Part shown: in pieces, positions 36,999 through 48,220 of the stretch
How the letters are laid out: each line of letters begins with the position of its first letter
How positions within the stretch are numbered: the stretch's first letter is position 1
NCBI GenBank assembly: GCA_002778195.1
Contig: PCDI01000007.1
Span: forward strand, 1 to 64,000
DNA: 64,000 nucleotides
Reading direction: 5' to 3'
Source of the DNA: Raffaelea ambrosiae
Taxonomy: Eukaryota > Ascomycota > Sordariomycetes > Ophiostomatales > Ophiostomataceae
Notes under the pieces: model-generated
What the model was told of the DNA's origin: nothing
Seen by the model: only the letters and a program-made list of their open reading frames with translations
Databases searched by the model: none
Program-made: the position numbers and the translations under genes

Positions 36999-39900
36999 CT
37001 AGGCATCTGGGCCGGTGCTGGTGCTGGGAGTCTTGGACTCGTCCCTGGACACGTCCTTTGTCTTCGACTTGTCCATTGACTTGTTCCGTGCGGCCATTGA
37101 CTTGTCCACGGCCTTCATTTCCAGGCCCTCGTGGTCACGGCTCTCGTGGTCACATGCCTGCTTCTCTTGAAACGTGAATGCATCTGACAGGTTGACAGCC
37201 AGGAACGACTTGGGCAACTTGACTCTGCGCGGGAGGAGGAGAATCGTTAGCCAGACAAAACAAACAGACAAAGAAACAGGACAGAAATGGGGACAGAAAT
37301 GGGGCATCGCAATCCATGGTCAGTCATGGGCTCTTACTGGTGAAATCGTCCGCGCAGCGTCTCAATCACCGTCATCCAGTCGTTGTGCGCAGTCAGACTC
37401 CGCCGAGGCGCACAGCTGATGCAGTGGCGGCTGTCGAGCTGCACATCCAGCGGATCGTAGACGTGGCAGCCCGGGCTGATGGTGATGCGGATGCTGTACT
37501 CGTAGGTGGACGTCTCGATGGCGCTGTCGCTGTCTTCGTGCCCTTCTGATTCTTCGCCGCCGCCAGCAGCACCGCCATGGTCGGCAGCACCAGCACCAGC
37601 ACCATTGCCCGTAGCACCTCTGCTGACTCGCCGTGACCGGCTGCTCGTCTCCGACTCGTAGAGCTCGAAGCAGATCTGCGAAAGATAGTCCAGCTCGGGA
37701 ATGGTGGCTCGGGTGATCTTGGTTTCGATGCCGCCCTCGAGGATGCAGTTGAGCAGCGTGTAGATGTGAGACTCCTTGGTGAAGTAGAAAAACGACTTGA
37801 CCTCGTCGGAGGCCTGCATCTCTTCCAGGTCGTGCACGATTTCTTTGAGCAGCGGCAACGACGTCAACAGACCGATTTCGAGCTGTGTTGTGTCAGTTAC
37901 ACGATGAACAAACATGGCAATGATAAAGAGGAAAAGCATTGGTTACTAACCTTCTCGCTGTCAGAGATACCGTATTCCTGCGGACAGATAAAATCAAACA
38001 GCACCTTGGCCAGGTGGTACAGCTCCCGCAGAGGCTCAAAGCGAGCATCCGTCTTGGCCTTGGTCGGACGGTTGCTGTTGTTGCCTTTGTAGAGATGAAA
38101 GTACTGCTCGGCAGCCGAGGCCTCGCTGGCGTGCCGCAGACCCGTCATCCAAGACCGACGGCGGAAAATACGCTTGACACCGGTTGGGCTGGCGCCGGGC
38201 TCCGTCGTCTTGCTATCCTTGTCTTTGCTGCTGTGATTGCCAGGCGCGGAAACAGCCGGGCCATCATCCACAGCAGCAGCGCCGGTCTTGTTGCTGGAGG
38301 CGAGGCCACTAGCCGCTAGAGGCCTGCGCTCATCAAATGATCGGCGCTCCTCTATAGCGGAAGCCGACTTCTGCATAGGGATGGGAGTCGGTTTGCCCGC
38401 CGAGTCCAAGGAGACAGGCCCACCTGGTTTCAGAAGGCCGGCGTCCTTTTGTTGCGTCGACATCGACGACGAGGACCGCGGGGACGACGGATTGGCACCA
38501 TTGCTGGAGCTGGTGTTAGGACCCAGAGCACTGGTCCAGTCCTCCTCTTCCAGCATGTGCTTGGGCGGCGTGAAGACCCATTCGAGAAAGTTGCGGTTGT
38601 GCAGGGCGTCAAACTTCATCGTATCGTACAGCTCGGAGATCTTGCTGGGGTCGACCTTTTCGAGGTCGCAGAACTCAGCAAAGAGCTTGTCCCAGCGCTC
38701 GCGGAACAGCTCTGCGTCCTCGCCCGAGCACCATCGCGCCTGGATGCTGTTCACCGTATTGGCCTGGGCGATGGAGCTGGCAATGGACAACGAGCTGGTT
38801 CCGGCGGTGGTAGCCGTCCCATTGGTCGCACCATCCGTCGACCCGGCGTTGTTTCCGTTGCTGTTCCCGCCGCTGTTCCCACCGCTGTTTCCGCTGCTAT
38901 TCGCAGCCGTGGCGTTGGCTGCAGCCGAGCCAGCATTCGGTCCGGTTGCTCCTGTCTTGTCGACGCTAGGCATCGAGGTCAGGCCAGACAAGCCCGCGAT
39001 ACTCCCGGTGCTGCTGGTCAAGCTGGCGCTGCTGCCACCACCATTGGACCCGTACAGCTTGTTGTAGTTGTACTGCATCACGCGGCGGTGGAAGTTCATC
39101 AGCTGGACGACGCGGGTCTGGACCTCGGACGGTTCCGGCATATTGTCGGGCCAAGCAAACTGGGGCGGGCGCTCGTTGTCCTTGCGAAGCAGGTTCTTGA
39201 GCTTCTTCTTGACCTTGTCCATCTCGTCCTTGGCAGCGTTGGAATCGTCCAAGAGATCCTTGCGGACAGTGATAAAGTCCTCTGGCAGATCCTTCTCGCC
39301 AAGAAAAGACGAGGCCCAAATCTGGGCGCTGGTGATGACGCGGCGCTCGGAGCTGCTGAATACGTGGACCTCGTCCAGGATGTCGCGGTTGAGCAGCTGG
39401 AAATCGTTGCGCATGTTGTCGCCAAGCTCCTGCGCCTGGTACCTGGCCGAATGCGTAGGTTCGCCGCCCCATTTAACAATGAGCTGCAGCTTGTCCAGCA
39501 CTAGGCTGTTCTCGGCGGCCGTGAACTTGGACATGGTCACGCCCGAGAGGGAGTCGTGGCGGCGCGGCGGCGGAGGCTTGTCGTCGCGGGCATCGGCCGC
39601 GGCGCTCTGGTCTGCCGGGCCCTCGAACGCCGTGCTGAAGCTGACGGGGGTGGCGGCATTCGACGGCACCTGCTCTTCCAGCGTCGGAAAGATGGGCTCT
39701 TCGACGGTCTTCTTGCGGCGGAACATGGGCTTGATCTGCACCTTTGTGCCTGGCCACGAACCCTTCTTAACGAGAACGTTGCGGAGCGACAACAGCTTCC
39801 CCCGGTCTTCGACGCCCGCGCGAATGGCCACGTCGACGGCATTGGCAACACTCGCCAGGGCGGCGTCACCGATCAGGAGCACCTCTTCCTGGTGGCCTTT

Positions 39901-42470
39901 GAGCAGCTCAATAAAGGGAGCGGTGTGGAATGTGAACTTGTACTTCTGCTTGGGAGTGCGGTCGGCATGGCGGATGACAGAAACGACGCCTTTGAGCTTC
40001 CAGGCATGTGCGGGAGGCGGAGGAGGCGGCTTTTCGGTATCGTCTGACTGCATGAACGTGGTTTCGGCGTAGTCGGGTGCGGGCTGGAGTCCGGGCTCGT
40101 TCGTTGTCGGCGGTAAGCTTCCGGCAGCGGCAAGCGCATCCGCAACGCTTTGAGAAAGAGGCTGACCTGAAATGGACGTCGCGGCGGCAGCCGGTAGAGC
40201 CGATGCGCCGTCCGTCGTGATGCCGCTTGGTCCTTTTGCGGTCGCGGTCGCGGTGCCGCTGGCATCCTTGCTCCCTTGCGGCGGAACCTGGCTGCCGGCT
40301 TGACCAGCTTGGCCGGCTTGGCCAGCATGGCCGGCTTGGCCGGCATTGGTGCTGGCTTGCTTGGGCTGCTGTCCCTCCTTGTCTTTGGACAGGTTGCCCT
40401 GCAGCGACCTCTGCGCGGCGGTCATGGCGTCGCCTTCGAATACAGCCGATGACCGGTTCGTGGTGGGCGCCGTAGAGCCGCCTGCGGCCGAGGCGCCAGA
40501 CGCAAAGGCATTGGCAGCAGCGGCAGCGGCGGCAGCAGCCTTGGCGGCCTTGCGGAGCCTCTCCCTGACAAACATGTCCTTGAGGATGCTGGCACACTGG
40601 TCGTAGTACTCGTCGTTGTCCTTGACGAAGCTCCAGCCGTTGACATCGATGACGTAGCTCTTGCCGTAGGCGCGGAGCAGGTCGAAGCCGCAGACGCACT
40701 GGCCAAAGGCGGTGGAGATCTTGCGGGCCATCTCCTTCTCCTCGTTGTTGAGCGCGGTGACGTAGCGGATCTCCTTGCCGTGGGTGTTACGGCGGACGAT
40801 GCCGTCGACGACGGGGGACTTGCGGGTCTCGGCGTGGCAGTAGGTGGGGCCGACGGTGTAGGCCTTGACGTCTTCGGCATTCTCGACGCGCATGAACTTC
40901 TCGTAGACAAAGCTCTCGTTGGGCTGGGTGATGGCGCGGGGGATGTTGAGGTCGGGGAAGTATTCGGAGCTCTTGTTGCCGATCTTGCGGAAGAGCTTAC
41001 GGGCGCCGGCGCCGGAGGAGTTGGGGAAGTAGATGATGATGTTGTGGTCCTCGCCGCTGGTGGGCTTTTCGACAAAGGGCTTGCGGATGACCTTGCCGTC
41101 GACGCTCAGCACGTCGCCGTCGTCGAGCAGCTCGACCTTGGTGGGCGGTGGGTAGTTGGCGGGGTCGGTGGTGTCGATGACGACGCCGCTGAGCTCGCGG
41201 ATGTGGCGGGTGGCGTCGGCCGTCAGGATGCTGGGGCCGCCGTCGCGGTTGACCTCGAGGCGCTGGGGTGTAGGGACGTTGATCTTGTCGAGGATGCGGA
41301 GGCAGGCGCGGCGGTCCCATAGAATCTTCTGGAGGGGGACGTCGTTGACGCAGAAGGGCTTGCGGGCCTTGACGTAGGCCATGGCCTTGTCGAGGGGAAA
41401 GCCATCGGAGTAGAAGGAGATGAGGTAGTCACTGGGGGTGGTGTCAGAAGAAGGAGGAGGAGGAGGAGGAGGAAGAAGAGAGAAGGGGAGAGGGTGGCAA
41501 ATAGAAAGGCCGATGAGGCGTAGAAAGTGTGTAGTGAGAGCGAAGAAACAGCGTAGAAACGTAGAAACACGAGAACAAGTCCAGAGAAAAACAGAAACAG
41601 AAATGACAGTGAGCATGAACAAGAATCACAAGAAGAAATCACAAGAAGAAATCACAGAAATCACAGAAATCACAGAAATCACAGAAATCACAAAACAATC
41701 ACAAGAAACCACAACCTCACAACTTACCACATGGGCCAGTTCTCCACCGCCTCGTCCAGAATCACCTTGTCGCCAAAGACCACCACGTCAAACTCGTTCT
41801 TCGCAATCAGCCGGTTCAGAATGTTCCGGCTCGGCTTGCTCCGCGCCTTGGCATCCAGCGCACACACCCCAATCACCCCCAGCGGGGGCGCGCGCCGCTG
41901 CTCCTCCTTCTTGGTGTGCGGGTGGCTGCGCTCGCTGCTCGGGCTCTGGCTGCTCGGCGCCGTGCTGCCGCTGAACCGCCGCTTTACCCGGCTGCGCGAC
42001 CGCGCGGGCGGCGCGGCCGGCCGCTGGGAGACGGTGCCGTCCGGCCGCGTGGTGGTGACCAGAGGAGAGACACGGCGGCCCAGGGGGGGGGGTGCCGTCC
42101 CCGCGGTCGAGGCGGTGGGTGGTGCCGATCCCGCGGTCGAGGCGGTGGGTGGTGGTGCGGCGCAGTCTTGCGCAGGCTGTGGCGCCGACGTCGTCGAGGG
42201 CGCCGAAGAGACCACAGAGGAAGCCGACGAGGTCAGAGCCGGATTGCTGTTGGTGTTGGTGTTGGTGTTGGCGGTGTTGGTCGTCGTTGTGGCGGTGCTG
42301 CTGTTGCTGCTGCTGCTGCTCCCGGGCAAGACGAGGCTGGCGGTGGCATTGACGCTGGACAGGCCGGGCTCGGACGGCAAAGACGAAGCGGACAGCCGGT
42401 GGCTGTGGTTGTGTGGCTGCCCGGCGTTGGGGTCGGACGACGGAGGTGGTGGTGGTGGTGGTGACGCCAT
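36999..42470 (-). CDS. VIP1: Inositol hexakisphosphate / diphosphoinositol-pentakisphosphate kinase, VIP1/PPIP5K family (4 exons)
   Basis: Exons, in transcript order, are 42470-41728, 41431-37951, 37882-37338 and 37224-36999. Introns are 296, 68 and 113 nt, all GT-AG. The join is in frame, giving 1664 aa. The N-terminal ATP-grasp kinase runs from about residue 200 (IGVCALDAKARSKPSRNIL) to about 540 and includes FGDKVILDEAVENWPMCDYLISFYSDGFPL and EVNRDGGP. A histidine acid phosphatase-like domain starts near 728; its RHADRTPK motif is at 735-742, with later FSSSERRVITSAQIWA and SHIYTLLN blocks. Family members make and turn over 1-diphosphoinositol phosphates, which affect phosphate sensing, polarity and stress responses. 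The yeast protein is about 1146 aa; the excess here is low-complexity linker after the kinase and Asn/Ser/Gly-rich inserts in the phosphatase. The start is the ATG at 42470; an in-frame upstream extension with an acceptor-like TTTTTCAG near 42553 leaves a 5' exon possible. Confidence 0.93.
41622..41709. repeat. 9-base minisatellite inside VIP1 intron 1
   Basis: AGAAATCAC-type units are repeated about eight times between the donor (41727) and the acceptor (41432) of the first VIP1 intron. Confidence 0.85.
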
Positions 42471-45018
42471 GGCAGGCGAAGCGGAGGGAGGCGGCTGCGA
42501 GCCGGACGGAAAGGGGGGTGGGGGTCTGCTTTTTCCGCGGCTGCTTCCGTCCTGAAAAAGGCCGGAGAAGAAATAAGAATTCGACAAAGAAAAGAGAGAG
42601 AGAGGGAGGGAAGAGAGAGAGAGAGAGAAAAGAGCAGCTAAAGACGAAGAAAATTCCGATCACCAAAAACGGGGGGGGGGGGGGCAACACCAGCTGTTTT
42701 ATCGAAAAGGGAAGGCACGGTTTGTCGGTCAGTTGTCCTCGGTCATGTACACAGGGAAGGTGCGCACATTGGGTTTCGGTAGTCGCAACCAACGCCGGAC
42801 TATTGGGAGGTGTCTGGTATAGACTAGGGGAAGGTGCGAAGGGCGTAGCAGAATGAAGTTGTGCTGCCCTCTCGTCTTGGCCAATCTAGCTGCTGCGGTG
42901 TGAAGGGAGACGAAAAAGACAGGCTCTGTGGCGCGTCGCTTGCGGTGAAGAAACTTTCAGGTCCGGGCGGAGGGGTAGAATCGGGCCAGAGGGCGGGATA
43001 TCAACGATACGAGAACACGCTCGCGTACACGCCGATGCGAAAATGCGGCCGAGATAGGGCAGGGGTCGGTTCAATTGAGCGGGCAAGCAGACGGCCAGGG
43101 ATCAGGTGGAGACTCGCGAGAGGAGAGAATAGAAAGAGGGAAGAAGAGAAGAAGAGAAAGAGGGGAAGAGAAATCGAACACGGAAGGCAAAAAGAAGGGA
43201 GGCTCCAGTATATTTTGCTGGCCCAGGTCCGGCGAACGGAGGCGAAAAAAAAAAAAAAAAACAGCACACACCCAAGCGAAAAGGGAGGCAAAGGAAGGTG
43301 AAAAGATTAGAGAGAGACGAAGGGCGAAAGCCAAAGTCGGCCAACGTAATTGGCTCCCCAGATTTTCCCATTTTTTTTTTCTCAAGTTTTCGTCACCGCG
43401 GTTTAGGTTTTATTTCATTTGATGTCGTTAGTTCTTTTATGGGCCTTGGGTCTAGAGTGGTTCGTTCCTGTCTGTTCTCCCTTGTTTGGTGGTTGCATGC
43501 AGCGCTTTTCTCAGCTGGGGGGGAAGGGGAAATGGAAAGCAAGACAGAACAAGGGAAGACGGGAGACGAGTCGCGGGCAGAGGCAGGATCCCGATCCCTT
43601 AGCACGCCAGCAAAAGAGATACACGAGGCTAGTCTCCAGCCGTTTGTGCGATTGTGCTGCAAGCGATCTTCAGAGCATTCCGGCCAGTGGACGCCGGCAG
43701 AAAGGCAAGACCCGTTCTGCAGTAGAGATGCGCCGCAACAGGCGAGGCAGCCAAAGAAACGCCCGAAGGAACGGGCAAGGAACCTTGGCCTGGACCGCCG
43801 CAAGAGGGGTGGGAGGGGCGGTTTCTTTAGCTCTGTTCCGCGCCTTGCCTTGTTCTTGTTCAGCCCTGGAGACGTCTGGCACATCCGGGCTGTCTCAGAG
43901 GCTGCCTGTCTGGCATGCTGTTGCCCGTCGCAGTGTCTGGCCTGAGGCCAATGGAAGAGCGACAGCAGACCGGCACATCCCAGAAGGGAGGAATGGCGTA
44001 GGATCGAGTTCTCTTGACTATCAGACACAGGAAAAGCACTGAATTAGGCATGGGGGGCCCTGCTGTCACGGTGCGGGACCTGCATGACGTTACGGCGCTG
44101 CTCTGTCGGCAGAGGCAAAATAAAAAAAAACCACATGTAAAGAAAATCAACCAACTCGGGCACCAGCTCGCTGCATCGGACGAATCAGCTGCGGTTGGGG
44201 CAGCACAGGGCGGCGGGAAGAAGCAACTTTTTCGTCCCATGGTGGGGGGACTTGGCTGGGAGCGTCGTCTGGGGAGGGGTTCCTTCAACGGGGTTCAGGC
44301 GCATCATGTGATTGCCATCTCTAGCAAAAGCTTACTTGCAAGCTACTAATACTGCTAGATAATGCATTCAGCATAGTGGCCCAGTATTGGACGGCCATAC
44401 AATAATATCAAATAGACGAAGCCTCCTTCCCCCCCCCCTTCCCCCCTCATACTGCACTGCTACCCAAAGCGCCCAAAAGTGCCGGTCTTGTCGTCGTTGC
44501 TGCACATCACCTCATGCGTGCTGTCGTTTTGGCTGCCTCCCCCCAGGAGCCGCCAGTGCACGGTGCAGGCGGCCGATCGGGATCGGATCTCACACTCTTT
44601 TTTCTTATTCTGGTTACCGAACCCCAGTTTCTCTCAGAGTGGAAAAACCACACGTGCCGACTTGCCTATCTTGGCCAGCTGCTGTTGGCAGGTGTAGACA
44701 TGTTCTCATTCCAGTGCCTGGTTGCTTCACCGAACCCTGAATCAATCATTGTGATCCAGCCCTTGTATTTTTGTCTTTTTCGTGTTCAGCGTCGCCTTAG
44801 TAAACGTCTTGGACTATCCCAGCACAATTTTTGGATTCTCATCCGTAGACGTCTTCTGAGAAGATCCCCGTTGAATTCAGTCCCATGCTAATACACAGCC
44901 GCAGAAAAGGCAAAAAAACACCTAACAAATCACATACATTTTTACAAGAGCATAATTTGCTTTTATCCCTGTCCGTTCCATCTCCCATTACCACTCCCAT
45001 CACGTACACCTCCCCCCC
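42471..45018. other. Intergenic: VIP1 promoter side and CEF1 3' side
   Basis: About 2.5 kb. It has a 14-base G run near 42671, purine-rich tracts around 43100-43280, and an A run at about 43244-43261. Several overlapping frames of 100-215 codons exist on both strands between 43.3 and 44.0 kb. They overlap one another and show no domain, so I do not call a gene. Confidence 0.55.
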
Positions 45019-47606
45019 TTATGAGTACCCGTTCAGATCGCCGCCCAGAGACAACAGCTCCTCCCGGTTCGCCCGGTACAGCTCCTGTGCCTCCCGCTCC
45101 CGCCGGCTGACATACGACACTTCTTCCCGCAACGCGCCCAGCCGCAGCCGGATGGCTTCTTGTTCGGACCGCGCCAGGATCTCGAAGCCTTTCTTGGCTG
45201 CGGCGGCCTTGCCGAGGGCCTCGTGCACCTCGGTCATCTTCTTGCGCAGGAGCTCCTGTCGGTGCTTGTATCCGCCGAGGTGGATGTTGAGTTTCTTTTC
45301 GAGCTTGGCGCCTTTTTCTGCAGAAGCCAGGGTGGCCGCTTGGACTCTCTGTTCACGGTGTTAGTCGAGTGAGCGTGGCGAGGGAGAAAAGAGAGCGAAT
45401 GGGTGTAGTGAGCGAGGAGAGAGAGTGAGTGAGCGAGGAAAGAGAGCGAATGGGTGTAGTGAGCGAGGAAAGAGAAGGAAAGAGAAAGCGAGTGAGCGTA
45501 GCGAGCGAGGAAAAAAAAAAAAGAAAGAAAAAAACTTACGGCATAGGCTGACCGCAAGAGAGCGGCTTGGTCTTCCTCGTCGTCCTCGTAGCTGCCCAGA
45601 CCCAGGAGGAGCGCCTGGCTGCGGTCGTCGGCGGCTTCGGCTGCGGTTGCGGGCGGCACGAGCCGCGTCCACACGTCCTGGATGACCTCTGGCTTGGGCG
45701 CCTTCTTGGCCTCCAGCAGAATCTGCAGCCGCGCCTCGGCCAGTGCCGAATCGTCAATCGTCTCCAGCTGGGCTGCTGCTGCTGCTGCTGCCACAGCCCT
45801 GCCAGGCGGCATGCCCGGCAGGGGATACTTGGTGGCGTCGTGGGCCATGAGCAGGGCGGTCTCCTGGGCCACGAGCGACGCGGACGGGTCGTCCAGGCTG
45901 GCCGCGCTCGCGAGCAGGGCGGCCAGGTCCACCTTGCTCGGGCGGGGCAGGTCGCGCTGCAGGACCTGCGTGCGGCGGCGGCGCTCGAGCAGCGCCTGGG
46001 CTTCGCGCCGCTCGCGCTCGCGGCGGTCCCGGTCGGCGGCGTCCTCGACGGTGGCCTCGACGGCCGCCGTCTCGTCCTGCTCATCAGGCAGTTCCAGGTC
46101 CCACTCGGTGTCCTTGGGCTTGGGCAGCGCCGACAGGCCGCGCTTCAGCTGCGTCTGGGCGGCGATCTGCCGCAGTTCCAGCTCGGCGGGCGTCGCCCGG
46201 CCGCCGGCCGCGTTGAGAGAGAACCCGTCCCGCGGCGTCCGCAGCGGTGTCTGGCCCGGGCGCAGCGGCGTGGCCAGGACACTGCCGTCGGCACTGCCGT
46301 TCCGCAGTGGTGTGGCGAGCGGATTCGGCGTGGCCATGACCTGCTTGCGCGGCGCGGCCGACTCGAAGCCGGTGGATCCGGCGCCTTCGCGCAGGGGCGT
46401 GTTGTCGCCGCCGAGCAGAGACGACTGCGTCTGCGTCAGGGCGCGGATGTTGCGGATCTCGTTGGCGACGCGGTCTTCCTCGGGCGCGGCGCGCGGCGTG
46501 CGGATGGGCGCGCCGGCCTGGATGGTCGAGTAGTTCTGCAGCAGGCCGCGCGTGGCCTCGTTGTCGCTGTCGCGGACCATGCGGTTGGCCCGCTCGCCCA
46601 TGGCGCCCATCTTGACAATCTCCTCGAGCTCGCCCTCGCTGACCTGCGGCGCCGGCAGGACCAGCGTCCGCCGCTTGCTGCTCTGCTCGGCCTCGCGCAT
46701 CCGCTGCATCTGGCCCGCCTTGAGCGCCGCCTGGTGGGCCGCCGACTGTGCCCCGCCGTCCTTGCTGCTGCCGCCCTTGTTGCGCTTCTTGCGGTCCGGG
46801 TCGTCCTCGTCGTCGCCCTTGCGCTTGTTGGTCGCGTGCTGCGCGCGCGGGTCGAAGCCGGCGCGCTGGCGCTCGTTGAGCGCAATCTCTTGGCTGGTGT
46901 CGTAGAAGCCGAGCGCCGGCTTCTTCTCAAAGGGGATGTCGGCGTTGTAGTCCATCTCGCCCTTCTTGCGCGTGACCACCTTGATGTTGATGCCGGCCGT
47001 CTTGAGCTCGCGCCGCTTCTGCAGGTTGGCCAGCCGCCGCGCCTCTTCCTGCTGCCGCTCGCGCGCTTTCCGCTTCGCCTTCTTGCCCTGCGTGTTGGCC
47101 AGACGCGCACGCGCCTCGCTCAGCATCTCCTTCTCGTCCTCGTCCATGTCGACCGTGTCGGGCCGTGCCGGCTTGCTCTCCGGGTCGGGGTCGACTTCGC
47201 CGGGCCGCAGCCGCCGGACCTGGTCAGCCGATGGCGCCATGGAGTCGCCATCGGTGCCGGCCAGGCCAAACTCGGAGGCTTCCCGCTGCTCGGCTTCGTC
47301 CAGCAGGCGCTGGTAGCGTTCGAGGCACTGGTTGGCGGTGCGGCCGACAATGGGGGCGATGGTGCGCCACTGCGTCGGCAGCAGCTTGGCCAGGTGCAGC
47401 AGCTTCTCGTCCTCCTCCTTGCTCCATTCGATCTTGCGGATGCTTGGGTCGAGGTATTCGTTCCACCGTGCCTTGCACTGCTTGGGCGTCTTGCGGGCCA
47501 GCAGCGACGACACCCGCGCCCACTGGTTCAGGCCATACTTGGAGATGGCCGCCTTGAGAACCTCATCCTCAATGTTCGTCCACACGCCTCCCTTGACTGC
47601 GACCAT
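45019..47606 (-). CDS. CEF1: Pre-mRNA-splicing factor CEF1/CDC5 (2 exons)
   Basis: Exons are 47606-45540 and 45348-45019, separated by a 191-nt intron with a GTAAGT donor and an acceptor at 45349-45351. The join is in frame and the product is 798 aa. Two Myb repeats open the protein (about residues 5-54 and 55-105) with the invariant GVWTNIEDEVLKAAISKYG, KTPKQCKARW, EWSKEEDEKLLHLAKLLP and GRTANQCLERYQ blocks of Cdc5. A highly charged KKAKRKARERQQEEARRLANLQKRRELK segment follows near 175-205, then a central region with repeated TPLR sites (NTPLREG, ATPLRNG, TPLRPGQTPLRTPRDG), and an alpha-helical C-terminus rich in Ala, Glu and Lys. In yeasts and humans this is a core subunit of the NineTeen/Prp19 complex, needed for both catalytic steps of splicing. 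The start matches the family (VAVKGGVW). It is transcribed divergently from BRE2. Confidence 0.95.
45366..45512. repeat. Minisatellite inside the CEF1 intron
   Basis: Imperfect units built from GTGAGCGAGGA, AAGAGAGCGAATGGG and TGTAGTGAGCGAGGA fill most of the 191-nt intron between CEF1 exons 1 and 2. Confidence 0.85.
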
Positions 47607-48220
47607 GTTGGCGGTCTTCGACCTGGTGGAAGGTCGCCGCTACTGCAAGAAATCCAATCGTTCGACAGGGAAAGGGGGGGGGGGGAGGTACGGCGTCCAG
47701 CTGTTTGTCGTCGTCGGATGATCGCCAGAGATGAGAGCCGTTCTCACATCAACGCTAGGACAAACCAAGATGTCTCGATGGCCGGTTCTGTCGGGTGGGG
47801 GGATGAAAAGGGGAGTTTGGCTCGTCAGGCAAAAAGTTCGGACAACGCGACAGGCTTGCAAACTCGCGACTGCTTTTTTTCAGGCCAGAGGCGCCTTCAG
47901 TTCCACCAGCAAGCCTGCAAAACGGGGAGCACGGGCCATCTGCGAGGCTGAAGTGTGGCTGGAGCTGACAGCGCGGATTGCAGCACGGCGATTGGCGGGG
48001 AGGAGCTAGCGCCACAGACGTTTCTGCTGGTCCCTGCTGGGGTCCGATCAATAATAGCCAGGCGCTACCCTGGGCAAAATGCGAAAACGCGAACGTCCCA
48101 AACTGTCTGCAACTGGCCCTTGGAGGCTTTCACGCACCGTTTGGCACCACCCCTTTCTTTCGCCCTGCCTTTGTCGCGCTGCACCAACGCCCGCCCCTCG
48201 CTTGCCACCACGTCTGCGAC
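47607..48220. promoter_or_regulatory. Shared divergent promoter region of CEF1 and BRE2
   Basis: 614 bases separate the two start codons, which point away from each other. An inverted CCAAT box (ATTGG) lies at 47991-47995, and a G run lies close to the CEF1 start. No convincing TATA box was found, as expected for housekeeping genes. Confidence 0.6.

Noticed and set aside
43298..44042. Overlapping frames of about 200 codons on both strands
   Set aside because: The frames conflict with each other, have no motif and lie in the region expected to contain the VIP1 promoter.
45567..47951. 794-codon plus-strand frame
   Set aside because: Antisense shadow of CEF1, whose Myb repeats and family-wide identity settle the strand.
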